From contig CM065318.1 of assembly GCA_033032175.1 (NCBI GenBank), forward strand, positions 8,308,001-8,372,000: 64,000 nt of DNA. Reading direction: 5' to 3'. Source of the DNA: Saturnia japonica. Lineage: Eukaryota > Arthropoda > Insecta > Lepidoptera > Saturniidae. The notes below the pieces were generated by a model. The model did not search any database. It saw only the letters and a list, made by a program, of their open reading frames with translations, and was not told the origin of the DNA. Positions 36,476 to 49,039 of this stretch are shown piece after piece. Numbering within the stretch: the stretch's first letter is position 1; every line of letters starts with the position of its first letter. The translations under genes were made by a program, and so were the position numbers.

Positions 36476-37524
36476 GTGGTTTAGATTATAATTGCTTCAT
36501 CTATTTATTTCTTTTAAGGGCCAACTTTGCAATCGTCAGATAATTTAATTTGAGGAATCATTTTGACGTCTTGAGCGTTAACGTATGTGAAAAATTTGTA
36601 AAAATGAAATTTAAAAAAAACTTACATAGTTATATGTTGATTGAAAAATTTACCCTATAAATTAATTGTAGTTTAATAATTTGGTATCAATAATATTAAG
36701 TATGTGTTTTGTGAAATGTTGTCTTTACTTTTTTTTAAAGTAAGAAGAATACGATCACTCTAGAGTAGGTAGGTAAGTTACCTACTGGGAAGTTGATTCA
36801 ATATAGAGATTGTCTTATTTATATATTTTGTTTTATAAAAATTGTCTATTTTAAATTTCAAATCATATTAGGCCCAAGGTATCGTATGCTAAATCGCTCT
36901 TCGATATTTATTTATTACCGATACGGATAAAATGTCAATATATTTTCTCGCCATAGAAGTACATTTTGCTCTAGAAACGAGTGCTTTTGAATATTAATAG
37001 GATGTCACTTCAATAGACTTTACACATGTACCTACACACGTTTATATCCTATCTAGTTTCTTGAAAACCATTTTTTGATAAATAACAATTTTTGAAATGT
37101 TAATTGCTAAACAAATAATTTAACTCGTTGTCAGAGATGACCTCTTTAGTACCGCTGATATTTGAAACTTGGTGAAACGAAAAAGTGACACTAGAAAGTG
37201 ACAAACACATTCATCTATAGTATTTAACCTGTGAAAGAATGAGATACAATACATTATATACATATTTATATTATATAGTTAATGCACGTCCTAATTTTCA
37301 CGAACATGATCATCTTCGAATTGTGTTACCGGTGTGACGACCAGGCTTGTACGCACTGTTGTATGTAAAGTACGAGTAGTCGATAGTTCGAATCCCGCTG
37401 ATTTAGGATATTTAAGAAGTTATTTTTATATTTTCTGAAGGTTTCACTTCTACCGCGTGCATACTGCTGCACACATGTTTTTTAAATTAATGTGACTTTA
37501 AAATTACTTAATTATGTAATAATA

Positions 37525-38826
37525 CAAGGTGTCCAGAAAGGGCATTGGGTATTTGTTTTGCGCCATATTCGAAACGGGGCGTCTAAAGGGTGCGGGGAGG
37601 GGTTCGTGGCGTCCGCCATTTTGTGGAGTTTTAGTCACGATGGAACAGTACTCGGGGACGCATCGCGCATTTTGCGTACGAGCGTATTATCGTAATGGTG
37701 ATTCAAAAGTGATTGCTCAACGCCTCTATCGTGCGGAATATCGTACACGCCACGCGCCAAGTGACGATAGCATTAGGAAATGAATCAGGATGTTCGAGAA
37801 TACAGGTGCGACAGTTAAAATTCAAAACTCTGGTCGTCCTCGTTCAGTTCGCGATGAAGAAACAATTGAAGAAGTTGAGGTGTCGGTTCGTCAAAATCCG
37901 TCTTTATCCATCCGAAAGCGAAGCCAAGCGTTGAACATCAAAAAATCGTCTTTACATTCGATTTTAAAGAAAGACTTACATCTAAAAGCCTATAAAATTC
38001 AATTGGTTCAAGAATTGAAGGATACGGACTATGCTAATGGACTGAATTTTGCGAACGAAATGCTGCAGCGATTTAACAACTTTAACAACATACTGTTCAG
38101 TGACGAAGCAAATTTTCACCTGAATGGTCATGTTAATAAGCAGAATTGTCGGTACTGGGCAGTGGAGAATCCGAGACGAAAGCATGAACGACCCCTGCAT
38201 AGCCCAAAGGTCGTTGTTTGGGCCGCTATGTCTGCTGAAGGCATAATTGGTCCTTATTTTCATGAAGATTAACGAGGCCGAGCAATTAATGTGAATAGTG
38301 ACCGTTATTGCGATATGTTGCGAAATTTTTTGGTCCCAGAGTTGCAGGAGTTTGCAGGTTTCAACTCAAGAACAAGGTTCCAGCAAGATGGGGCCACTTG
38401 CCATACCTCAAATGACTCAATGGAAGTTGTTAACGAATTATTCCCTAATAAAGTCATTTCGCGAAGGGGTAACATCAACTGGCCTCCCAGAAGCCCCGAC
38501 CTTAGCCCGCTTGACTATTTTGCATGGGGATACCTTAAAAGTAAGGTTTATCAAAACAATCCGACGAATCTAACCCAGTTAAAGCAAAACATCAGGTCAG
38601 AAATGGCAGCAATATCGATAGCTATGTGTCAACGTGTTATCGCCAATCTTCGTTTCCGTTTAGAAGAGTGCCAGCAACGTAACGGTCATCATTTGGATAA
38701 CATCATCTTTTCCAAATAATTCTCCAATTCATATGCTAATAATAAACAATAAACTTTTTTATTGCATACAAATAATTTTTGTTTCATTGAACTTACAAAT
38801 ACCCGATACCCTTTCTGGACACCTTG
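37525..38826 (+). mobile_element. DD41D Tc1/mariner-type transposon, copy 2
   Basis: A 1302-bp copy nearly identical to the one at 1193. Its 32-bp terminal repeats match each other except at two positions, and TA flanks lie at 37523-37524 and 38827-38828. It lies antisense in the Dscam intron with its right end 66 bp from the 5' splice site of the Ig1b exon. It lacks about 18 bp after the ORF that copy 1 has. Confidence 0.95.
37640..38719 (+). pseudogene. DD41D transposase broken by two nonsense codons
   Basis: This is the same reading frame as copy 1, starting at the equivalent ATG. It is interrupted by TGA at 37781-37783 (where copy 1 has TGG in IRKWIRIFEN) and by TAA at about 38270-38272 (where copy 1 has CAA in HEDQRGR). 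No frameshift is needed: all open segments share one frame. The third catalytic Asp is intact here (LSPLDYFAWG, codon GAC at 38513-38515), unlike copy 1. The C-terminus differs from copy 1, reading HLDNIIFSK. The defects in the two copies are complementary. Confidence 0.92.
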
Positions 38827-38895
38827 TATAATTTGATCGATTTAAATATCTCTAAATTGGATTCTGTTCATTTAGTAAGCATTGAGAGTTCTTAC

Positions 38896-39094
38896 CTGCA
38901 TGCACGTGTATGCTTTTGGAGAGTAAAGTGTAACCGCTGCTTAATTTTATTCTACATCTGTATGTGGTAGCATGGACATCATGCCTGTAAAAATCTGCCG
39001 GGAAAGGTGACAACTCCAGGGAACCGTTGCTTAGAATCCTGCGGAGACCAGCCAGCGTTGTAACAGGCGTATTGTCAGACAGCAGCCAGTCAAG
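38896..39094 (-). CDS. Dscam-family exon: second half of Ig1
   Basis: Encodes LDWLLSDNTPVTTLAGLRR, then LSNGSLELSPFPADFYRHDV and ATTYRCRIKLSSG, ending HVHA. It holds the core tryptophan (LDWL) and second cysteine (YRC) of Ig1. The phrase pattern G.RR.L.NG.L.L.PFPA..YR.DVH.T.YRC is a strong Dscam signature (family knowledge). The acceptor is ttctcttgcag/CTTGAC and the donor GCAG/GTAAGA; entry is phase 0 and exit phase 1. It is separated from the preceding exon by a 17.2-kb intron. A DD41D transposon sits in the downstream intron with its right end only 66 bp past the donor dinucleotide, in antisense orientation. SNGS carries a likely N-glycosylation sequon. Confidence 0.93.
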
Positions 39095-40869
39095 CTGCAA
39101 GAGAATGAAGAATTTTAAACAAAAATATGTATAAATCGCTATGTATAACTACAAACTCATATCACATAGCTTCGATTAGTTCATGTATAAGTCAATTTAA
39201 AGTTTAACTTTGCTAATACTTGATAATGCTGTTGCTACAAAAATTAGATCATCTAAAGCAAAGGCGCCCATATCTACCACCATATGCCGTATATTTATGA
39301 TATTTTACTTTTTACGATGCTTTAGTAAAAGCGTTAACTTGAAATATATTATGTATAATGTGCAATTAGTTTTCATTATGTTAATTTAAGAACTGAAGTT
39401 TTCGAGTTCATCATATTTTATATACAAGGGATCTTTAAAACAATTTACTTAAATATAACGGTTAAAAAAGCTAAATTTAACTCTATTTAATACCTATTTT
39501 CGATAAAAGTAAAGTATCTTTTATGTTACATGTATTTATTTGAAATCAATAAAATATATTTCAATGATACACCTGCCTTGAGTGACGTGGGTTCGATCTT
39601 ACAATGATTCTGAGATAGGTAAAAGAAAAAAAAAACTATAAGATTAAAGTAGCATCGTATTTGGTATTTTCAATAATAGTAACTTAATTGGCCTCAAATC
39701 GAAAATATATTGTGAAACATCTATTGGTTTATTCAAGCAGCTTTTGCCTTAGCTTGCCTAGACTTTGGCCTCATTACCGTATCGTTTTCAAGGACACCAT
39801 CACTTTAAGTCCATTAATTACATGAAGCAATTTTTGCGATTTTTCCTTTGTTGAGATTTCGAAAGATTTTTCTAAAATACGTATTTTAATGTTAATAAAT
39901 TAATCTGTGTTTGATCGAAATGGAACTATAAAAAAAAAACTTCAGCCCCCGATCACTCATGAGTGGTCTCCAGAATGACTGCATGACCCAACATGTCCAT
40001 GACTCCGACTGGCCGGTGGCGGCAAAAGAATCGGAGAGCTACTGCGCTACTTTGTAGCGTTCGCATAAGGCTGCGATAAATATTATTAAACTATATAGGA
40101 TTAGGATTTAGCCATATTTTAGTGGGGAAATATGTTGCTAATAATTTAAATCAGTTTTCACTCAATTTTACAGTTTTATGCAGGAAAAATCACGTGATTT
40201 TAGCCGAGACCCCTCTCTCCCACGTGAGATTAGGTGAGATTTGACTCAACCCTCTCTCCCCACCAAATACCTCACGTAATTAATGGACGACTCCTAAGAC
40301 AAAATTGTGGTTGAACACGGTCCGTTTAACACTTAATTTTTTATTGTTTATTTTATAACTACACCTTCACAAATACATCCAATATTGAACTCAGAATATG
40401 ACATTTCAGTATTTACTAATTATACTATTTATTGTCAACTTACATAACGCCCGCCCTACACGCTATGGTCTAGTAGGCAGGCGTCCTGCGCAGGATCAAC
40501 CGCACGTCGTAGTGTGTATAGGTACGTACAGGTTCGCCGAACGGTCTCACTCAAAAAAATTGTATTGCGATTTTGCATCGGTCGTCTGCGCAGGTTCATT
40601 CCAATATGCGCTCCGATCTATAAGCGATATGGTCGTCAAGTGGACCAGGTAGTCGTACCGTGTATAGTCAGCGTTATGTAAACAGTACAAGAAAAGCAAT
40701 ACATATGTTATAATTATAACTATTAATGTTTACCCAACGCTTTAATCATAAATCCAATTAAAACTAGTAGTGGATGCCATCCAACTCGCCGCCTAAGTCA
40801 AAAATACTAATATATATTTAATTTTGCCCTTTGATCATTTATGAACGATAAAAAATCAAATCAATAATA

Positions 40870-41000
40870 TTTTATTTTATTTAGACCCTAAGAAGAGCAC
40901 TTATGGAAGTCAACATACTACTACCGGTTTGGGAAACATCTTAGTCATCGAGAAAAGCCAGCAAGAAACTCCATCGGGCTTATCATTTTGTTTACTGTGC
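40870..41000 (-). repeat. LINE 3' UTR fragment of the same jockey/CR1-like family
   Basis: Contains the conserved 3' block seen at 11640-11760 (minus) and 9090-9210 (plus): TTAGACCCTAAGAAGAGCAC, CTACTACCGGTTTGGGAAAC and CATCGAGAAAAGCCAGC. No coding part is left. Confidence 0.7.
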
Positions 41001-41569
41001 AGTTATGTCAACTGCATCCGAACTGCAATTATACAGCTGGCTTGCAATCCGAAAGCAGATCGTGTGTAATAACGCTTAATAATAGTATTAGATATATTAC
41101 ATGCATAAAGACAGCAACATTCTCTTAAAGTCATTCGTATAAGAAGGTCCCATGCTCGAGCATTTCGTAAAAGAAAAAAGTTTTGTGGAAGTAGCGGTTT
41201 TTGTGACAGTTAATACGCTACTACGCGATATTTATAATACTTTTGGGAATATTCGGGAGTGCTATAAGCCCCGAATTTCAATCCCTCGTGTGTCTTTATA
41301 GTGCCTGGAGTTTTTCGTTAGCTTGTTTTGTAAATATTTTGCCCGGTCCGAATAAAATACTATCGTTCTTTAGGATTGAAGATATTTGTTTATATTGTTA
41401 CTTACTCGCATAAAATTACTCGCAATAGAAAGAAAAATGAGGTATAAAGAAATTTTATCTTTAATTATAAAGTTTATGTTGTAGATGTTATGTAAAACAA
41501 ATAACAATTTCTGCATACTGTAAATTCTGTAGTTCTGTATATACATTTATTTTTTTCCAAATTTTTGGA

Positions 41570-41790
41570 TAGACATGCTAAATAAATGACATTGATAAAG
41601 AATACTCATAATTTAAAAAAATGTCAGTTTATTCGTCTGGATTTAACTCAAAAATGACTTGACCAATTCTTTTAAAATTTTGTAGGTACACAGGAAGTTT
41701 ATGCCATTGGTCAAATGGTGGACTATAAGATTGTTCAACTACTTTAAGAAATCGTGAAAAAACAAAAAGTAATTTTTTGAGGTATAGTGT
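41570..41790 (+). repeat. Fragment of the minisatellite Helitron-like family, inverted
   Basis: Reverse-orientation piece containing CTGGATTTAACTCAAAAATG, then GACCAATTCTT..AAATTTTGTA and CACAGGAAGT, matching the reverse complement of the 57300-57400 region. Same family as 1-484 and 56723-57430. Confidence 0.6.
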
Positions 41791-41849
41791 TGACTGTTGT
41801 AGGCATTGTTTAAGAAAGAATTTCTCAAAAATCTACGTTCAAAATACCT

Positions 41850-42319
41850 CAGTGCCTCAAGACGAAAGTCTTTGACCAGTGTGTGTTGCCAGTGATGACA
41901 TACGGCACAGAGACGTGGTCGCTCACTGTGGGCCTCATAAGAAAACTCAAGGTCGCTCAGCGAGCTATGGAGAGGGCTATGCTTGGTGTTTCTCTACGAG
42001 ATCAAATCAGAAATGAGGAGATCCGTAGACAAACTAAGGTAACCGACATAGCCAAAAGGATTAGCAAGTTGAAGTGGCAGCGGGGCACATAGTTCGGAGA
42101 ACTGACGGCCGTTGGGGCAGAAAGGTTCTCGAGTGGAGACCACGCACCGGAAAGCGCAGCGTAGGACGGCCCCCCACTAGATGGAAAGACGACATAATAT
42201 AGGTCGCTGGGAGCCGTTGGGTACAGGCCGCACAAGATCGGTCGCTCTGGAGATCTATGGGGGAGGCCTATGTTCAGCAGTGGACATCCTACGGCTGATA
42301 TGATGATGATGATGATGAT
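41850..42319 (+). pseudogene. RTE-like LINE 3' end with GAT microsatellite tail
   Basis: Reads LKTKVFDQCVLPVMTYGTET, WSLTVGLIRKLKVAQRAMER, AMLGVSLRDQIRNEEIRRQT and ISKLKWQR, then, after a small indel near 42080, RTDGRWGRKVLEWRPRTG and SVGRPPTRWKDDII with one stop, and finally MGEAYVQQWTSYG. The tail is a GAT repeat at about 42296-42319. The YG.E.W and M.R.MLG.S..D..RN..IR motifs mark the C-terminal region of RTE-clade reverse transcriptases (family knowledge). It is 5'-truncated and inactive. Confidence 0.88.
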
Positions 42320-42599
42320 CGTGAATTCAACACATAACGGGAGGTAGGGCGTAGCAAAGTGTGCATGAAAAAATATTTTCTGGGTTATTTCAGAGTTAGT
42401 CCCAACAGTGCAGCCTGGTGATTGTAGCAACGGACAGTTCAACCACTAGTGTGTATACTGAGTTCATTATGTTCACAGTTTTGTTCGTATACACCAGGTA
42501 GTAGGTACACTGTACAATTTGTTAATTTATATATGAACAATAGACGTAACAACATATGTAACTGAAAGGATAAAATCAACATCAACAACAACATACAAC

Positions 42600-43265
42600 A
42601 CGCTTCTCTCCCAACGGGGTAGGCAGAGACCTCTTTCTTCTACTTGTTACAATCCTTTTCGCTTCTTCAATATTCATCAATCTTTTCACGCACGCTCGTT
42701 GGTTTAGAGCACTCTAGACCTGACCTTTCTTCAGATCGTCCCTGATTTGATCGAGGAACGTTCGTCTAGGCCTCCCTCTTCCAACGCTCCCATTCACATT
42801 CGCATTATAAATTTGTTTAGTCATTCTTCTTTAATTCATCCTCTCTACATGCTAAAACCATCTAAGCATCCCTTTCTGAATCTGTGTGACTATATCTTTT
42901 CTCACACCACAAAGTGATCTTATCACGCTATTTCTTATCCTGTCACTCAATTTCACTCCTAACATACCTCTTAGTACTCTCATTTCTATTGTATTTATTC
43001 TAGTTTCATGCCTTTTCTGTCACACCCAGCTTTCACTTCCGTACGTGAGTATTAGAACTAACACTGCTCTGTGTACAGCCGGAAGAGCTTTTGTAGAAAT
43101 TTTTGAGCTGTTCATAAAGGTGAGCAACGCCCCATTCACCACGATACCATTATTTACTCTGCTTTCTATATCACTTTTACACTTTCCATCCTTAGTAAAG
43201 ATCGATCCCTAGTATAAAAACTCATTCACTTGCTCCAGTTCATCGCCAACAATTCGAATACATAC
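42600..43265 (-). pseudogene. RTE/Proto2-like LINE C-terminal fragment
   Basis: On the minus strand open pieces read SDIESRVNNGIVVNGALLTF, RAVLVLILTYGSESW, INTIEMRVLRGMLGVKLSDR, IRNSVIRSLCGVRKDIVTQI, and QKGMLRWF, with the tail [19 protein letters not shown]. These are the typical late reverse-transcriptase motifs (LTYG.E.W; MR.LR...GV...DR.RN). Frames are broken in several places. It is a different lineage from the RTE tail just to its left. Confidence 0.8.
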
Positions 43266-45087
43266 TTCTGTCATGCTCTCTTCTCTTCATGTCATAAAAT
43301 CAGGAATGATTATATCAGAAGAAGTCTTAAAATTTTACCAGTCACAGAGAAGTTGAGGAGTTATGGATTGTGTGAAGAATGATATATGTATAAAAGGTGT
43401 GAATACTGATGAGATGACAGTTGATATAGTGAAAGAGGAAAGAAGTGGAATGAGGGGTAAGACGAAAAAGACATAACAACAAATAAATTCAATTGAAAAC
43501 CAATTACTCTAGAAATTCTAAAGTCTACACGAGCCAAGCCACGGGCAAATTACTAGTTATAATCGATTATTTGTGTTTATTTTCGTTAATAAAAATAGTC
43601 CTTAATTGTAAAGTTTTCATACATATTGAAAATTTATGCAAACAAATGTAACATGGTGATAGAATACGGCAGCTGATACTGTGGGATAGTTTGTGATGCA
43701 CGGTCTGCAAATTTGCATTTTTCTGCGCCATTTACCCTCTCTTTGCCACCCAGTCGGCCGCGTAGCGACGCGGCTTACAGCCAACATTAAAAGCAAAAAA
43801 AACTATCGATATTTAAAAGGGTTATGACTTTTTACATATAATATGATCATTTGATCATCAAATGATATGAAGGACTTAAAAGATTATATTAGGAAAATTT
43901 ATATTATTATTAAAATCTACTGTACTGTACTGTACTGTTCTATTTGTACTTTTAGATGTCCACTACATGTAAAAAAGTTGTGTAATATTTTTATATTTAC
44001 AGGTCACTTGAAACGCTATAAAGTACGCAGGCAATTTAATACTGAAAAAAATCGTGAGCGAAATCTATAAAATAAAATATTAACTTTAAAATTTCAGAAT
44101 ACTTATAATGTCAACGGTAAATCATAATTATAAAACGAGAAATAAAAAATATTGAAAAGTCTTTTGAACGACATTTTTAAATTTTTATCATTGTTATATT
44201 TTTTAAGAATTTTTAAAACGTGTTAATTTGATAAATTTTCGCTTGAGAAGTAAAAAAAGTCGGTTTTTTTTTGAGCCACTCTAATATATCTCCTTCACAG
44301 CCGGTTTACTCTTGACAGAGTGGTCGTGAAGTGTAATTTGGGGCTCTCTAATAGGTATAAAATGATATAAAAGTCACTAATTAGCGGTTCTGAAACTATT
44401 GTTACACATTTGAAATTTTAAACGAATATTCTTAATTATATATATATAACATCAGGTATGAATAGAAAGATTTTTAAAGTAAAGAAAGGAAAACCTAAAC
44501 TCTCATTTAATTAAAACCAAAACGTTTTATTCAGAGCGCGTTTTCATTAAGTAAAAGACAAATTCCTCTTAATTAATTAAATAATTTCTCGGGTGGAGCT
44601 TATTTTTACGTTTTCGCTTCTAATGATGTTTTGTTTGTCCCCACTGACCACCCGCCTGTCCCTCCCAGCTTCACTGGGGCACCTCGATGAATATTTTAAA
44701 AGGCTCAACGTTTGCTAACTGACACATAAAATCCTAGGGCTCAATATTTTTTATATTAAACTTGTTTAGTTATACCTCGATTTTTATGTTTCGGATATTT
44801 TGAAAGACTTTTATGTCGAAGGATGTGGGGTGGGTACCATAGTTTAGTGCTCACATCAAACAATGTTGTCGTTTTTCCTGAATATTTATTAAGAAGATAC
44901 TTTTTCTGTGATATATTATTACCGCATTCGATATTTTGTTATTAAAATATTAGTAATAGCACTGATTATTAATTATATATAATTCTTAATCATTTATTCT
45001 TAACACTAATTATATCACCACTAATTCAATATATGTACTTACACATACATGTACTATTATTGTCCATTTAATATTGACTCATACAAG

Positions 45088-45290
45088 TGTAGCGACATAT
45101 TTCGCCACAACTGACATCCTACATCGCGATATAGAAATTAACCGAACAATTCAGTATATATACAAGAACCTTACAACAACCGTTGGGCAGCCGCCCGCCA
45201 GACATAACACCCGTCTGGTCGGAGCATCCTCCCTTTTCTATGGCGGATGAGGAACTTTACACTCTGTTCCTCACTTCCGCTAAGCAAGTG
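45088..45290 (+). repeat. LTR-like fragment starting TGTAGCGACA
   Basis: Second copy: TGTAGCGACATATTTCGCC, a TATA-like GTATATATACAAGAACC, CAACCGTTGGGCAGCCGCCC and TCCTCCCTTTTCTATGGCGG. It diverges from the first copy after about 45290. Confidence 0.5.
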
Positions 45291-46498
45291 TATATTATAG
45301 TACTAGCTTTTGCTCGAGACATCGTACAATCATCTTCGCAATTAATCGACTCGCACGACACTTATTGTAAAGTGATTGTATTAATTGAAAAACCTTCACG
45401 GGCATGCGTATAACAACTCATCACAATCCGGAAGTAGATAACTTTTGAAAAAATTGATTTAAGCGCTTTAAATGTTTAAAATTATGCGCTTGAATTAACA
45501 TGTATTCATTATAACTATTTTAAAAGTAAAAGAAAATATTTTTTATTTAAAATAATAAATATACCACGAAAACGCAGCATTATGGTCTCGCGACAACGTG
45601 TCACGTCTTCGTTCAATATATGAGCCTAAAGTTAAAAGTATTATACGAAAATCTGCTTTTACCAGAACTTCAGTAATTAAATTAAAGAGTTTTCTTCAGC
45701 ACCTACAAACCAATAATCCCACACTCAGGAAATATTTTAGTCAGTTATCACAACATAACATAAACAAAGTGTGCTATTATACGATGACGTCACGTTTTCT
45801 GATTTGCGTTTCTTATCACACGACTCACTGACAAAAATCTTAATTTTCCTAAGAATAATTAAATAAATGAAAAATGGTCCTCATTTATCTTCTTTTAGGA
45901 TTTTTATCACTACACCACTAATAATAGATATATAATTAACTTTAATTTTAAACATACTGCCAACTTGCGAATTAGAGGGACGGTATAGGAAAACATAGAG
46001 GACAAACAATGAATCATTAATTTTTATTTATGTATATTATAGTGTATTTTTTACTTACAACTAATATCTGAATTACCCATCAGTCAACTCCATTTCCAAA
46101 AAAGGTTATCTGACTTCACTTTAAATTATAATATTTAAATTACTACGACAATATAAAAGTTTAAACTTTTCCAAAGGGGCCTCCCCTTTGTAGTTTAATT
46201 GCCTAGGTAATTAGGCCAATTTTTTACAGAAACTAATTTCTTCAAAGTTACATTTGACATTTTGCGCCCGGTATACGATTTGGTGTCTATAAGCTTTGTT
46301 CCTTTTCAAGTTTTGTTGCTAGGTAGCGAGCTTATTCAGGAGAGTTATATTGTGGCTTGAAGATACTGGCTCGGCTCGTCGGAGCAATAATATTGTAGGA
46401 CGACCGTATATTGAAGGAACAAAGCAATAATGGTTTAGTAGTTACAGTAAACTTAACTGAGTAAAGTTCCTGTCTCTAATTAACTTTTTGTCCGGGTA

Positions 46499-47643
46499 GA
46501 GGAAGTCCGGTCAGAGTGAACACCTTAAGATATGTAAGGCTTTAGAGAGATATAAAAATAAGATAAATATCGCACATCAACCTTTATTTATTACTCTTTT
46601 AAATAAAATCATGATTTATCTTCAAATGCCAAACAATTAGTGACAAATGATAAATAGGTATCCACTTTGGCCGCATGCCCGGGTAAAGTGAACACCCACT
46701 TTTTATCGTTAGTTAGTTAGTTAGTTTAGTTATCGTTAGTAGTTTAGTAACATAAACAATCAACTTAATGATCTGAACTTGAATCTGAATTTTGATTGTA
46801 AATATTAAGTATACTAAACTGGTAGTTATCACGTATATACTCTCCGGTGCCTTCAATAGTTGAACATTCTTTGTGACACCAACGTGTCCGTAACAAACAT
46901 CACATCGAAGCCAGTTTCCACTTGGACCATCATTTTCTTCAACATAATATGTTTCACCGCACAAAGAGCACAAACCATCTTTAAAATTTCTTAAATTTTT
47001 TCGGTAGTTTAGGTTTTTTAGTTTTTTGACCATCTTTGTAGAATTATAGTAGTGTTTTTATACGCACTATTTCTATTTCGTAATCTAGTTTTTTTAGTAA
47101 CGTTATTGAGTTTATTTTTTGCATGTTTTACTTTTGACGTGCCAGTAAAAATTGCATAGGCTAATCTATCTGTGTTCTTTAACAATTCTTCAACTTTTCA
47201 TAGAATAATACCAATCTGCATGACTACTTTATCCCATTCCCATGGATTAGTCTTTTTTATATCCATTTACCACCAGGGTCGAAGTATGCGTATTATAAAA
47301 CTGTAGCAAAATAATCACTGATGGCGATCAATGCGAATGCCATATCCGCTTTGACCTATTCACTTTGCCCGACGGGGTAATTTTTGAGGTTAAACCATCT
47401 TATACAAAAAGTATTGGTTCTATAATCCAATATTAAAGAATACCACTTTGTCATGCAGAAGAATTATAATACTCCCAAGGTTTGTAAACCAATAGAGTTC
47501 TAAATATTAACAAAACGCTTACCTTGCAAAATTGGTTTTATTGTCATTTAAGTATTTAGCGCTCATGAACAATGAACGAATAAATTTGGAGTAGTGAGGA
47601 GTATTTGCTTTATTCAGGATGTTCACTTTACCTGGACTTCCCC
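46499..47643 (-). mobile_element. Probable pogo-like DNA transposon, 1145 bp, degenerate
   Basis: The ends form an imperfect inverted repeat: G(A/G)GGAAGTCC followed by the shared core AGTGAACA, 21 of 28 positions matching, flanked by TA at 46497-46498 and 47644-47645. The motif GTAAAGTGAACA recurs subterminally at about 46684-46697 and inverted at 47367-47380. It contains a minus-strand ORF with a cysteine finger. TA flanks and this C-terminal finger fit pogo/Tigger-type elements (inference); no DDE core remains. Confidence 0.6.
46713..47033 (-). pseudogene. Cysteine-finger C-terminal fragment of a probable pogo-type transposase
   Basis: A 106-residue open stretch: a basic start, then CSLCGETYYVEENDGPSGNW and LRCDVCYGHVG. 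The CxxC ... WxxCxxC spacing resembles the PHD-like finger found at the C-terminus of some insect pogo-like transposases (family knowledge). After HVG the expected H..C pair is lost and the rest is hydrophobic, AT-rich and probably out of frame. It may be read from ATG 47033, but nothing suggests it is a host gene. Confidence 0.5.
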
Positions 47644-47899
47644 TAACCACTGAAAGATTGTGTCCATGTAATTGTAATTACTTTTTTAGTTTTATTTATA
47701 AATGTCTAATATTATTTTCTGTAATATAGCTAAATTTTATACATTACTATAGTTTATTTAGAAATTCTACTTTAATATGCAATATTAATATGAATATATA
47801 TTTATAAAACTCAATAACAAATAACAACGATTAAACTTTATTACAAAAATACAAACAAATATTCGACAATTGCGAAATATAATATGTGCAAGAATATCT

Positions 47900-48168
47900 T
47901 CTATATAAATAAAGTGATAGAGGTTTGCCGTTGTGCGCGCATCACGCAAAAACTAGAGGATAAATTTTCATAAAAAATTTTTTTACTTCATAAATACTTG
48001 GCCCTTATCTAGAAAAATATCCCGATATCTTCATTAAATAAAATGTCATTAAAGTTGAAGAAACTACGATTGTTATAAAGACTACATGTTTAGCGATGCG
48101 TTTGTTTGCTGCGGTGTTAGGTAATATTATAATAAACACTAGAGACGAAGCCGCGGGGTATCAGCTAG
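47900..48168 (+). mobile_element. Short non-autonomous Helitron-like element
   Basis: It starts TCTATATAAATAAAGTGATA and ends GAAGCCGCGGGGTATCAGCTAG (CTAG at 48165-48168), the 5' TC and 3' CTAG of lepidopteran Helitrons (family knowledge). No coding capacity. Confidence 0.6.
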
Positions 48169-49039
48169 TATTACACATAATCTTGTGGGTATACGTATGA
48201 CTGACGTACTATTACAGTTATAATTTTTTTTATATTATAAATTGTAATTCAAGGAAAATAATTTTTATTTTATCTATGTTCGTGTATATTATAATGAATC
48301 TCATTTCCTTTTTTATTTTTCAGATAATTAATAAAAATCTTAGGTAATATATACTGGTATTATTATTTCTTAAATATCTATATTATTTTCTATTATAAGT
48401 CTCTTTTCTTAAGTTAACCAATATCAAATAAAAATAAAATGAAATTTGTTAAAAGGAATATCTAAATTTCCTACATCAATCATTTTATATTTAATCCTAT
48501 TGTGGTATGAATTCTAATCCATTTGAGGCATTTATTCGTTTAATACCGAGAACAAAATAATTTATCATGGGTATTCCATTTCGGTATAACGAAAAGCGAA
48601 AAATATAAGGATCATCCCTTTGAAATTTACCAGTTTTTTATTTTTCTTTGTACTTCCATCTTTGATGAAAGTTCGGCTTTGTTTGGGTCGTCGCTGTATC
48701 AAAAGTTCCCGAAATCGAAAACCTTCAGTATTAGTACTATCCAACAGAACTCGGAATAGGTTGCCATGATAATTTAAATTTTCCATCTCGCTCACATTCT
48801 ATGAGTAGAGATGAGATGTTTCTGAAGGCATCTTGATTGTCTTGTTTTGGTTTTATTTAAATTCATAAACTTTCGTTATTTGACCCTTTAGTATTGTCAC
48901 AAAAACTTCCTAGATAGTCACCATTTTGTGAAAGTGGTGTTAGATCTCTGAATATTAAAAAAATGTTTTATTCACGTAATATGGCATAATTATGTATAAA
49001 CAAACGATGCCATTAAAATAACAAGAAGAAGTAGAGACG

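Larger units (their letters stand above)
34402..38895 (-). other. Dscam intron, 4.5 kb
   Basis: Intron between Ig1 and Ig2 exons. It contains the second DD41D transposon copy (37525-38826), a tRNA-like stretch at about 37320-37410, a minus-strand SINE near 36340-36475 and a short Helitron-like end at 35795-35914. From 34402 to 35790 and from 36480 to 37310 I see only AT-rich unique-looking sequence. Confidence 0.85.

Noticed and set aside
42002..42442. Minus-strand 146-residue ORF
   Set aside because: Reverse shadow of the plus-strand RTE-like tail and its GAT repeat, which reads as a run of isoleucines.
42886..43212. Plus-strand 108-residue ORF
   Set aside because: Reverse shadow of the minus-strand LINE fragment at 42600-43265.
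46170..46195. Palindromic AAAGGGGCCTCCCCTTTG
   Set aside because: Short palindrome without target duplication or other structure; not enough to call an element.
48565..48795. Minus-strand 76-residue ORF
   Set aside because: No recognisable family, no flanking signals, and a length within chance expectation for this window.
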